A stretch of DNA of 36,273 bases, from positions 1 through 36,273 of the forward strand of contig CAMATL010000009.1 of NCBI GenBank assembly GCA_945861145.1, read 5' to 3'. The translations under genes and the position numbers were made by a program. The notes under the pieces were generated by a model, which was given only the letters and a program-made list of their open reading frames with translations, ran no database searches and had not been told where the DNA came from. Source of the stretch: a candidate division TM6 bacterium GW2011_GWF2_37_49 (GTDB taxonomy: Bacteria; Babelota; Babeliae; Babelales; RVW-14). Shown here piece after piece: positions 16,916 to 24,529 of the stretch; positions within the stretch are counted from its first letter, which is position 1; each line of letters starts with the position of its first letter.

Positions 16916-16963
16916 ACTTTCGGACAACGATTTATGCTGAAAAAAATTTGATGGGGATTTGAT

Positions 16964-17272
16964 ATGCAAGATATAGCCTGTTTGTATTGGACGATTAACA
17001 GCCAAGAACGTGCTCAAGCACTGGTTATTGAGCTTATTGATAAGAAACTGATTGCTTGCGCAAATATCTTGCCAGGTGTTAGCATGTATCCTTGGCAGGG
17101 TAAGATGCATGGCGAGCAGGGAGTGTTTGTGCTCTGTAAGACGAGTGCTGACAAGCTTGAGCAAGCTATTACCTATCTTGAAAAAACCCGCGACTATGAT
17201 GTGCCGTGCATAACCTCATGGGTAGTGCAGGCCAATCCCACATATGCCTGCTGGGTTGCCTCTGTGATCTGA
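16964..17272 (+). CDS. cutA: CutA-like divalent-cation tolerance protein
   Basis: CutA proteins are small trimeric ferredoxin-fold proteins linked to copper tolerance, whose exact biochemical role remains unsettled. The 102-residue protein has the hallmark LIACANILPGVSMYPWQGK, then GVFVLCKTSADKLEQ and YDVPCITSWVV, ending near a conserved tryptophan. Length matches the family. GGGG lies upstream of ATG 16964. It is only 27 bases from the outer-membrane protein gene and probably shares its transcript. Confidence 0.88.
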   Translation: MQDIACLYWTINSQERAQALVIELIDKKLIACANILPGVSMYPWQGKMHGEQGVFVLCKTSADKLEQAITYLEKTRDYDVPCITSWVVQANPTYACWVASVI

Positions 17273-17299
17273 ATATCTAAATATGAATTGGAGCGGTAT

Positions 17300-18676
17300 A
17301 TGAAAAATATTTTCAAAATCTTAGCGATAGCAGGCCTGAGCTTTTGTGCGAGCCTGTCGCTCAGTGCAACTGAATTGCCAGTGCGGTATAAATCTGGTTC
17401 TCTGAATATGACCCCGCGTAAAAACTCTGATAATTGGATTACAACGGTAGATGTCCGTTATGGGCAAACAGAAACGCGTGATGGATTTAATGCAAATTCA
17501 GAACGTACATCGGCGCTTGATATTTTTGGTCAAACTAATTTAGTACGGCTTGGATTTGGACTTGAGGGTTTAACTAACGTTGTACCTAATACGTATACTC
17601 AATGGACGCTTGGTTATGATGCGACACGACCACCACCACCACCACCGGCTGGTCCCCTTGATACAAATAGTACAAATCTTATAAAAACTACAGGCCGGGT
17701 AAGCACTTCTGAGCTTACGCTTAATATTGAGCAAAATTTATTTTCAGGATTTTTTGGGCAATGTTATATCCCATTCCGTCAAATGACTGTTGATAATATT
17801 AATTATGAAGTTATTGGCAATCAAGTTATGCCAGGGGGCGTTGGCACCGTTACTAATTTTGTGAGTACTCTTTTAACTCCGATCATGCGAGAGCAAGGGA
17901 TGGAGTATCCCCTTAGCTCGTACAAAAAACAGGCAGTTTCAGAACTTGTGCTTGGTTTGGGATGGCAAGGTTTTAACAATCAGGGCTTTGGCGTAATTGA
18001 CGACGCGACGGGTCGTATCTTTGTGGGTGCCATTATACCTGGTGCTGGCAAGCAGGATACATCATACATGACCGGATTCCCCTTAGGTTATGACGGCTTT
18101 TGGGGTGTACATACCCGCCTTGAGCTTGAAGTAGGGCTTGAAAAAGTTCTTGCTTTGGGCGCTGCGAGCAGTATAAATATTTTTTTTATTGATACCCGCA
18201 ATGCTCGCGTAATGAGTGATGTTGAAAAAAAACAAACCGGCTTGCTCTCGCTTGCTCAAGCACGCGTTGATGTGGATCAAGGCGCTGTGTGGGATGTGAG
18301 CGCTTTTGCCAAATTACATAAAGTGTTTTATGGCCTTACTGCACAGGCTGGCTATTCATTTAGCAGGCAGGAAAAAACGTGCCTCACAATCAAAGATGAT
18401 AATTATTTAAAAACAGCAGCCCTTCGCTACCAAGGTATGGTGCCGCCGCAATTTTTAAGTCGTGAAGATGTGATCAATAGCGATCAACGGCTTCAGTCAT
18501 GGGAGCGTCAAATGCTTCACCTGGCGATTGGGTATGATTTTAGATTGCATAACCCAGCTCCGGCAATTGCTCCATATTTGGGCTTTGAATATGGTTACCC
18601 GATTGATGGCCGCCGTGTTATGGTTGGCAAATATTTGGGCGGTACCGCATCGGTACAGGTAAAAATGCCGTTTTAA
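17300..18676 (+). CDS. Probable outer-membrane beta-barrel protein
   Basis: I do not recognise the family, but the protein looks like an outer-membrane barrel. It has a Sec signal peptide (KILAIAGLSFCASLSLSA, cleavage near residue 23), no later hydrophobic helices, many alternating amphipathic strands (for example WITTVDVRYG, LRLGFGLEG-like turns, LHLAIGYDFRL) and a terminal phenylalanine in VQVKMPF, the usual BAM recognition residue. A proline run (six residues) sits in a probable loop near residue 115. Length 458. ATG 17300 with GGAG upstream is preferred to the TTG at 17288. It is coupled to cutA by a 27-base gap. Whether it is a porin or a surface antigen cannot be told. Confidence 0.72.
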   Translation: MKNIFKILAIAGLSFCASLSLSATELPVRYKSGSLNMTPRKNSDNWITTVDVRYGQTETRDGFNANSERTSALDIFGQTNLVRLGFGLEGLTNVVPNTYTQWTLGYDATRPPPPPPAGPLDTNSTNLIKTTGRVSTSELTLNIEQNLFSGFFGQCYIPFRQMTVDNINYEVIGNQVMPGGVGTVTNFVSTLLTPIMREQGMEYPLSSYKKQAVSELVLGLGWQGFNNQGFGVIDDATGRIFVGAIIPGAGKQDTSYMTGFPLGYDGFWGVHTRLELEVGLEKVLALGAASSINIFFIDTRNARVMSDVEKKQTGLLSLAQARVDVDQGAVWDVSAFAKLHKVFYGLTAQAGYSFSRQEKTCLTIKDDNYLKTAALRYQGMVPPQFLSREDVINSDQRLQSWERQMLHLAIGYDFRLHNPAPAIAPYLGFEYGYPIDGRRVMVGKYLGGTASVQVKMPF

Positions 18677-18723
18677 CGGTCTAATCTTGTATATTTTCTA
18701 ATGCGCACAAACCTGCTACACTA

Positions 18724-18743
18724 TACACCCATTGTGGTGTATC
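18724..18743 (+). promoter_or_regulatory. Hairpin in the argS leader
   Basis: ATACACC (18724-18730) pairs with GGTGTAT (18737-18743) around a six-base loop, 30 bases before argS. No U-tract follows. An extended -10-like TGCTACACT sits just upstream at 18714-18722. Confidence 0.35.
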
Positions 18744-18772
18744 TTTCGTAGCGTTTCAGTGTAAGGTTTGGC

Positions 18773-20476
18773 ATGAACATTATTCCGCACCTCAGACAAT
18801 CGCTGGTGAGCGTTATTTCTACGCTTACCGATCTTTCGCCGGCAGATGCACGGCAGCTTGATGTAAAGTTGAACATCGAAAAGCGTGAGCAATTCGGTGA
18901 TATTAGTTGTAATGTTGGTTTGTTGCTGGCTAAAAAAATGCAACTACAGCCGCGTGAAGTTGCGCAGCGTGTTAAAACGATGCTTGAGCAGCGGCACGAT
19001 GAACCTTGGAATTTGGTAGAAAAAATTGAGATAGCCGGTCCAGGTTTTCTTAATTTTTATCTCAAGGCTGATGTATGGGTAGCGGGTATGCAAGCGCTGC
19101 TCAAAGAGCCGAAAAAACTTTTCGGTCTACAGCCTGGTGAAAAACCATTGGCCTATCATTTAGAATTTGTGAGTGCTAATCCCACCGGCCCGGTGCACTT
19201 GGGTGGTGGTCGTGGTGGTATTATTGGTGATGTGCTGGCGCGCGTTCTTAAATTTGTTGGGCATCGCGTACATACCGAGTACTACATCAATGATGCTGGC
19301 AACCAGATGAAGCTTTTGGGGCAATCATTCAAGGCTCGTTGTTACGAGGCTCTTGGTGAAGCCTTTGTTTTCCCTGAGGGTGGCTATGCAGGGGATTACC
19401 TGCTGCCTATTTCAGATGATTGCGTACGCCTGCATGGCAAAACGCTTCTTAAGCTGCCAGATAGTTTTTTTGAAACCTTTGCTAAAGATGCGTTGTTAAA
19501 ATTTATCTTGAAAGATCTTGAAGCCTATGGTGTTCACTTTGACCAATGGTTCTCAGAAAAATCATTACATCTTGATGGCTCGGTAGCTGCTGCAATCAAG
19601 CTATTGCAGGACAAAGGCTTAGCCTATGAAAAAGAAGGCGCGTTGTGGTTTAAGGCGACAGATTTTGGTGATGACAAAGATCGTGTGCTTTGCCGTAGCA
19701 ATGGTGAGATGACTTATATTGCTGCTGACGTGGCTTATCACAAAAATAAATTTGATCGTGGCTATGATCGCTTGGTCGATATTCTTGGCCAAGACCACCA
19801 TGGGTATGTAAAGCGACTACAAGCGACTATGCAAGCGCTTGGTTATCCTGCTGAGCGACTTGATATCATTGTGTATCAGCTGGTGTCGCTTAAAGAAAAT
19901 GATGAGCTGGTCCGCATGTCTAAACGTGCAGGAACCTTTACCAAGCTTGCCGATGTCGTGGAAACAGTTGGCAAAGATGTGGCTCGTTATTTTTATCTTA
20001 ACCGTCGAGCAGAAGCTCATTTAGAATTTGATTTAGGCGTTGCGCTTAAACGTACGGATGAAAATCCGGTATTTTATTTACAGTATGCTTATGTGCGCGC
20101 TGCAAGCCTTATGCTCAAGGCAAAAGAAGAAGCTGATCTGAAAGCTTTTGTAGCTGAAGCTTCTGATGTGGATATGTTTGCACAGGTGCTAAGCTCCGTA
20201 GCGCTGACTGGTGAAGATGAGCTTGTCGTGTACAAAAAAATTATGGCTTTGTACGATGTGTTGCGTGTGATCGCCGATGGCTACCAGACACACATGTTGG
20301 CGTACTATGCGTATGAGCTTGCTACTATGTTTCATGCATATTATTCACAACATAAAATTATTGATCGTGAAAATGTATCACAAACCAAAGGCCGCTTGGC
20401 GCTTGTGTGCCTTGTGAAAGAAGCTCTTGGTGTGTGTTTAGAACTTCTTGGTGTTGACAAACCTGAAAGAATGTAA
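18773..20476 (+). CDS. argS: Arginyl-tRNA synthetase
   Basis: This class I enzyme charges tRNA-Arg in the cytoplasm. The N-terminal domain (about 1-110) leads to FVSANPTGPVHLGGGRG, in which H142-LGG is the HIGH signature. It continues through EYYINDAGNQ and DILGQDHHGYVKR to the KMSKS-equivalent MSKRAGTF (from residue 382). The C-terminal DALR anticodon-binding helices begin at YLQYAYVRAASLM. Length (567) is normal and the carboxy end VDKPERM is typical. AAGG lies before ATG 18773. The lepA start is five bases after the stop, so both are in one operon. Confidence 0.96.
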   Translation: MNIIPHLRQSLVSVISTLTDLSPADARQLDVKLNIEKREQFGDISCNVGLLLAKKMQLQPREVAQRVKTMLEQRHDEPWNLVEKIEIAGPGFLNFYLKADVWVAGMQALLKEPKKLFGLQPGEKPLAYHLEFVSANPTGPVHLGGGRGGIIGDVLARVLKFVGHRVHTEYYINDAGNQMKLLGQSFKARCYEALGEAFVFPEGGYAGDYLLPISDDCVRLHGKTLLKLPDSFFETFAKDALLKFILKDLEAYGVHFDQWFSEKSLHLDGSVAAAIKLLQDKGLAYEKEGALWFKATDFGDDKDRVLCRSNGEMTYIAADVAYHKNKFDRGYDRLVDILGQDHHGYVKRLQATMQALGYPAERLDIIVYQLVSLKENDELVRMSKRAGTFTKLADVVETVGKDVARYFYLNRRAEAHLEFDLGVALKRTDENPVFYLQYAYVRAASLMLKAKEEADLKAFVAEASDVDMFAQVLSSVALTGEDELVVYKKIMALYDVLRVIADGYQTHMLAYYAYELATMFHAYYSQHKIIDRENVSQTKGRLALVCLVKEALGVCLELLGVDKPERM

Positions 20477-20481
20477 TTGAA

Positions 20482-22314
20482 ATGGATATACGCTTAAAGC
20501 AGGATTTTGATCTTAAAGATTTTTCGCCTGATTTGATCCGCAATTTTTCAATCATAGCCCATATCGATCACGGCAAGTCAACGTTGGCCGATCGTCTTTT
20601 AGAGATGGCAGGCACGATTTCAAGCCGTACCAAAAATGAGCAGGTGCTTGATAAGCTGCAGGTAGAACGTGAGCGTGGGATCACCGTTAAAGCGCAAACA
20701 GCATCGCTTTTTGTTGAGCATGCAGGCAAAATTTATTTGCTCAATTTGATTGATACTCCCGGCCACGTGGATTTCAGTTATGAAGTTTCACGATCCTTGG
20801 CCGCCTGCCAGGGTGCATTGCTGGTGGTTGATGCGGTGCAAGGTGTGCAAGCGCAAACGATGGCCAATTTTTACTTGGCATTTGAAAACGGTCTAACCAT
20901 CGTTCCCTTAATCAATAAAATTGATATGCAGTCTGCCGATCCAGAACGGATTGGTCGTGAAATGGATAAAGCATTTGATATTAAAAAAGAAGAAACACTT
21001 CTTATCTCAGCAAAAATGCGCCTTGGTCTTGAAGCCATTTTCCCGACAGTGATTGAGAGAATTCCAGCACCACAAGGGGATCCGAATAAGCCATTTAGAG
21101 CATTGTTGTTTGATTCTTGGTATGACGATTATCGTGGTGTGATTTGTTTGGTCGAAGTGGTTGATGGCTCTATTCATAAGGGCGACACTATCGAATCGGC
21201 AAATACTGGTCAGAGCTATGAGGTTCTTGAAATTGGGCTTATGTATCCAGATCCTCTTATCAATTCAGCCCTCTACACCGGTCAAGTAGGTTATATCATC
21301 GGCGGTATGCGATCGGTGAAAGAAGCTCGTGTCGGTGATACGTTCTTTCGTCCTAAGTATCCTGTTGAGCAGCTGCCTGGTTTTAAACCTGCAAAATCAA
21401 TGGTCTTTGCTGGCGTTTATCCGGTTGATTCATCAGAATTTGAAGAACTGCGCGATGCGGTTGAAAAACTAACCCTCAATGACCCAAGTGTTCACGTGGA
21501 AAAAGAAAGTTCACAGGCGCTGGGTGTTGGTTTTCGATGCGGGTTCTTAGGGCTGTTGCACATGGATGTGTTTCGGCAGCGTTTGGAGCAAGAGTATGAT
21601 GTTGATATTATCGTTACGTCACCAAGCGTGCTTTTCAAGGTCAAATTGACTTCGGGCAAAGAAGAGCTGATTGAAAACCCATCTGATTTTCCTGATCAAT
21701 CAAGCATTGATGAAGTTTTTGAACCGATGATTAATGCAACGATCATCACCCCCAAAGAGTACTTGGGTAATTTGCTTAAGCTTTGCCAAGATCGTCGTGG
21801 TGAGCAATTGGACATGATGTACCTGGATGAAAATCGCTTGGTATTGAAGTACAGCTTACCTCTGAGCGAAATTGTTACAGACTTTTATGATAAGCTCAAA
21901 TCGGTTAGTACGGGGTATGCAAGCTTTGACTACGAATTAGCTGGGTATGTTGCTGCACCGCTTGTAAAGATGAATATCTTGCTTAACGGGAAGCCTGTAG
22001 ATGCTCTGTCACTTATTGTGCATGAGGATCGAGCTTTTTACGTAGGGCGTCAGCTAACAAAGAAATTAAAAGAAGTTATTCATCGGCAGATGTTTGAAGT
22101 AGCAATTCAGGCGGCGATTGGTGCTAAAGTTATCGCGCGTGAGTCGGTGTCAGCTATGCGTAAAAACGTGATAGCAAAATGCTATGGTGGTGACATTTCA
22201 CGTAAGCGTAAGCTGCTAGAGAAGCAAAAAGAAGGCAAGAAGAAGATGAAGCAGATCGGTAACGTTGAGTTGCCGCAAGAAGCTTTCTTAACTATTTTGC
22301 AAAACGAAGAGTAG
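20482..22314 (+). CDS. lepA: Elongation factor 4 (LepA)
   Basis: LepA is a ribosome-associated translational GTPase linked to back-translocation and 30S maturation. G1 is AHIDHGKST (residues 26-34); G3 is DTPGHVDF; G4 is NKIDM; G5 has ISAK. The LepA-specific C-terminal domain is complete: GAKVIARESVSAMRKNVIAKC-type block, CYGGDISRKRKLLEKQKEGK and a final NVELPQEAF. Length (610) is slightly above average because of a 17-residue N-terminal extension, typical enough in this family. It starts five bases after argS and has only a weak ribosome-binding site, suggesting translational coupling. Confidence 0.96.
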   Translation: MDIRLKQDFDLKDFSPDLIRNFSIIAHIDHGKSTLADRLLEMAGTISSRTKNEQVLDKLQVERERGITVKAQTASLFVEHAGKIYLLNLIDTPGHVDFSYEVSRSLAACQGALLVVDAVQGVQAQTMANFYLAFENGLTIVPLINKIDMQSADPERIGREMDKAFDIKKEETLLISAKMRLGLEAIFPTVIERIPAPQGDPNKPFRALLFDSWYDDYRGVICLVEVVDGSIHKGDTIESANTGQSYEVLEIGLMYPDPLINSALYTGQVGYIIGGMRSVKEARVGDTFFRPKYPVEQLPGFKPAKSMVFAGVYPVDSSEFEELRDAVEKLTLNDPSVHVEKESSQALGVGFRCGFLGLLHMDVFRQRLEQEYDVDIIVTSPSVLFKVKLTSGKEELIENPSDFPDQSSIDEVFEPMINATIITPKEYLGNLLKLCQDRRGEQLDMMYLDENRLVLKYSLPLSEIVTDFYDKLKSVSTGYASFDYELAGYVAAPLVKMNILLNGKPVDALSLIVHEDRAFYVGRQLTKKLKEVIHRQMFEVAIQAAIGAKVIARESVSAMRKNVIAKCYGGDISRKRKLLEKQKEGKKKMKQIGNVELPQEAFLTILQNEE

Positions 22315-22369
22315 TGGTTCGATATCTTTTTTGTTTCACAACAAACACTCACCATGAGCGGGGCTGGAA

Positions 22370-22912
22370 ATGATTAAAAAGCGTAAGGGTTATTATTCAA
22401 TCTCTGTGGTGGCGAAAATGTTTTCGGTTCACCAGCAGACGATTCGCATGTACGAAAAAGAGGGACTACTAACCCCTAAGCGCTCTGATGGCAACACCCG
22501 TCTTTTTTCTGAAGAAGACGTGGAACGATTGGAAGAGATCATCAATCTAACGCATAAGATGGGTGTTAATCTTGCGGGTGTTGAAATTATTCTTAAGCTG
22601 CAAAGAAAGCTTGGCAAGATGCAGCAAGATGTGAACAAGCTTTTCAAGCAAATGGATGGTGACATCTCAGTGCAAAAAGAGGCTTTTAATGCTGATATTA
22701 AGCAACAGGTCTCGCGCCTTGCTGCGTTGAAAAAAGACAAACAGCTGTCTGGTATGGTTAGTGATGAGCGTAGCAACATTATCGATAGCGTTATTTTTGA
22801 AGAAGAAGAAGCGCCCCCAGTCAAACCAAAGCGCGGTGCTGCAAAAAAAAATGCATCAAAAAAGAGCGTAGAACAGCAAGGTGATTGGGAAGTTGATTAC
22901 GACAATGAGTAG
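22370..22912 (+). CDS. MerR-family regulator, HspR-like
   Basis: The N-terminal 75 residues are a MerR winged helix: YYSISVVAKMFSVHQQTIRMYEKEG followed by GLLTPKRSDGNTRLFSEEDVERL and GVNLAGVEIIL. The H-x-Q-T-[IL]-R-x-Y-E-x-x-GLL and GVNLAG-x-x-x-IL patterns are those of HspR, the heat-shock repressor that controls dnaK operons in some bacteria. A coiled-coil (75-125) and a charged tail (KPKRGAAKKNASKK, then acidic residues) follow; the tail is longer than in classic HspR. No dnaK, clpB or other chaperone gene lies nearby. GGGGCTGGA supports ATG 22370. The dimerisation region lacks the metal-binding cysteines of metal-sensing MerR proteins. Confidence 0.82.
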   Translation: MIKKRKGYYSISVVAKMFSVHQQTIRMYEKEGLLTPKRSDGNTRLFSEEDVERLEEIINLTHKMGVNLAGVEIILKLQRKLGKMQQDVNKLFKQMDGDISVQKEAFNADIKQQVSRLAALKKDKQLSGMVSDERSNIIDSVIFEEEEAPPVKPKRGAAKKNASKKSVEQQGDWEVDYDNE

Positions 22913-22931
22913 TTGCTGCTATTAAAAAATT

Positions 22932-22967
22932 AAGGCCGAACATTTAAAAATGCTCGGCCTTTTTTAT
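22932..22967. terminator. Bidirectional terminator after the HspR-like gene
   Basis: AAGGCCGA and TCGGCCTT pair around a loop with an inner CATT/AATG stem. T-runs follow on both strands. Genes converge here. Confidence 0.88.
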
Positions 22968-22973
22968 TTGTTT

Positions 22974-23654
22974 TTAGAAGCTCTTTGCGGGTGTAGGTTT
23001 TTGTGAAAGAAGTCTGACAATAGCACGGTATTTTTTTGCTAGGCCAGGATTAACCATAGAGAAGAGACTTGATTTGTCATATGCTAAATTGCATGCTGAT
23101 TTTGTAGTCGTACTGTCGATATTTTCTGCTAATTTTCTTACTGCTTCAAAGTTTCCTTTTTCAATAGCAAGCTCGAGTGCTGTATTTCCCCTGCTATTTT
23201 TAGCATGGATGAATTGTGTATATGCTTCAGAAGATTTGTCGTATATATATTTTGCTTCTTCAAGAATTAAATCAAGCGATTTTATAGATCCTGTGCGTGC
23301 TGATAAGTGTAAACAATTATTGCCGTAAGTAGTTTTAAACTCTAATGCATACTCTTTAAAAAGCTGCAAAAACATTGTTAAGGTTTTTGTGTCCCTGTCT
23401 ATCGTGGCTTCATGAAGTTCAGCGCCTAATTCTTCTGTTGGGTAAGGTGTTTCACCGTATCGTAAGGGGCGTGATAAGTCGAATAGTGATTCTTGATATG
23501 ATTTTTTAGTTCGTCGTTTTTTTTCATGAGAAGTTTGTGTAGTTAGAACGTTTGGTGCTGGATTTGTTCTTCTATTGGCTGCGTCACTAGATTGCGCGAT
23601 TAATAATAACGCTACGCCAAAACCATATTTGCTTATGCATTTATACAATTGCAT
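22974..23654 (-). CDS. Secreted ankyrin-repeat protein
   Basis: A Sec-type signal peptide (GFGVALLLIAQSSDA, cleavage near residue 25) precedes a basic linker (EKKRRTKKSYQ) and a repeat region. Two ankyrin repeats are clear: YGNNCLHLSARTGSIKSLDL (from 110) and SRGNTALELAIEKGNFEAV (from 154); weaker flanking repeats are likely at about 77-105 and after 180. Such proteins mediate protein-protein contacts, and in intracellular bacteria secreted ankyrin proteins often act on the host; that role here is inference. GGAGG six bases before ATG 23654 makes the start certain. It lies 21 bases downstream of the small unknown gene at 23676, so they form an operon. Confidence 0.8.
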   Translation of the reverse strand: MQLYKCISKYGFGVALLLIAQSSDAANRRTNPAPNVLTTQTSHEKKRRTKKSYQESLFDLSRPLRYGETPYPTEELGAELHEATIDRDTKTLTMFLQLFKEYALEFKTTYGNNCLHLSARTGSIKSLDLILEEAKYIYDKSSEAYTQFIHAKNSRGNTALELAIEKGNFEAVRKLAENIDSTTTKSACNLAYDKSSLFSMVNPGLAKKYRAIVRLLSQKPTPAKSF

Positions 23655-23675
23655 GCAGCCTCCATTAGGAAATGC

Positions 23676-24083
23676 TTATAAAGCAGAACGAATTTTCTCC
23701 AAATGTATTTTTATACTGCTGCATACTAAAAGTAGTTGTGATAGGACTTGATCGTTTTTTTGATAGGCTGTTATAGATTTTTCTAATAATTCTGTTGTAT
23801 GAACAAGGTCGAGTAACGATTGATCAAGTGGCTTATTTTTTGAAGTAAAAATAAGGACGGTGAGCGCTTGTATGAGATTTTTTGCAGCAGATATTACAGT
23901 CGCTTGATGCTCAGCATGACTAATAATGTGTGATAACACAGGGTAAAGGAGCTGATTTTTTTCAGAAGCGATATCGCGAAAAACTATCGTAAGAGCCTTT
24001 TCGGCACTTGCGATAGCGCTTGCCAGTCTGTTAACGGTAGGCTTTTTAGTACTAAGCCCGCCGAAGAAAGATGCTACACCCAT
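23676..24083 (-). CDS. Small helical protein, function unknown
   Basis: I do not recognise this 135-residue protein. It starts at ATG 24083, with GGGG six bases upstream, as MGVASFFGGLSTKKP, and is almost entirely alpha-helical with regular leucine/isoleucine spacing. There is no signal peptide, although the first eight residues are hydrophobic. No motif is evident. A TTG at 24095 would add four residues without support. It precedes the secreted ankyrin gene by 21 bases on the same strand, so the two are probably expressed together; a chaperone or partner role would fit but is not shown. Confidence 0.55.
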   Translation of the reverse strand: MGVASFFGGLSTKKPTVNRLASAIASAEKALTIVFRDIASEKNQLLYPVLSHIISHAEHQATVISAAKNLIQALTVLIFTSKNKPLDQSLLDLVHTTELLEKSITAYQKNDQVLSQLLLVCSSIKIHLEKIRSAL

Positions 24084-24260
24084 GATTAACCCCAAGCAAT
24101 ATAATTTTTACTACGAGTTCACTATAGTATGCAGAGATGCTTAGTTTCAATAAAAGGAAAAAAAATTGGCATACTTTTAAAAAAAAGAGCAAAAGATGTT
24201 GCCAAAGGGAAGTGCTTCTGATACATTTTGCGAGTACTTTTTCTTGAAATACATTGATGC

Positions 24261-24347
24261 GCCGAGATGGTGGAATTGGTAGACACACTGCCTTGAGGTG
24301 GCAGCGAGAGAAATCTCGTGGGGGTTCGAGTCCCCCTTTCGGCACCA
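24261..24347 (+). tRNA. tRNA-Leu (GAG)
   Basis: The acceptor stem GCCGAGA pairs with TTTCGGC, followed by an encoded ACCA end. The anticodon arm CTGCC-TTGAGGT-GGCAG places GAG at 34-36. A long variable arm (CGAGAG-AAAT-CTCG) marks a class II tRNA, and the T-arm GGGGGTTCGAGTCCCCC is perfect. 87 bases with CCA. Confidence 0.97.
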
Positions 24348-24365
24348 GGCTTTACTCAAAAGACT

Positions 24366-24394
24366 ATGCCCGGTACAGCCAGGCAAAGTTTTTT
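24366..24394 (+). terminator. Terminator-like hairpin after tRNA-Leu
   Basis: TGCCCGG pairs with CCAGGCA (one mismatch) around TACAG; AAGTTTTTTAG follows. Confidence 0.6.
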
Positions 24395-24460
24395 AGATAA
24401 GTGAGTTAGTTTAATTTATGAGCCTGCGATTTGGTATTTTAAAAAAAATTAGCATAGAAG

Positions 24461-24496
24461 CCTGCCCGGTGTAGCTGCATGCGAAGCCAGGGTTTT
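24461..24496 (+). repeat. Second copy of the TGCCCGGT...GCCAGG element
   Basis: CTGCCCGGTGTAGC and GAAGCCAGGGTTTTC repeat the pattern of the hairpin at 24366-24394 with about 11 extra bases between the arms. It lies in the 181-base gap before secD. Confidence 0.35.
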
Positions 24497-24529
24497 CTTT
24501 GTTAGGGAGAGTTTACTAAGGAGATTTTC

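Noticed and set aside
24052-24386. Two minus-strand frames with a GGLEPPRDFS-like peptide across the tRNA-Leu gene
   Set aside because: This peptide is the well-known false translation of the antisense strand of a tRNA; the tRNA explains the region fully.
24366-24496. Attachment-site duplication next to the tRNA gene
   Set aside because: The repeats do not copy the tRNA 3' end, and no integrase or foreign genes follow.
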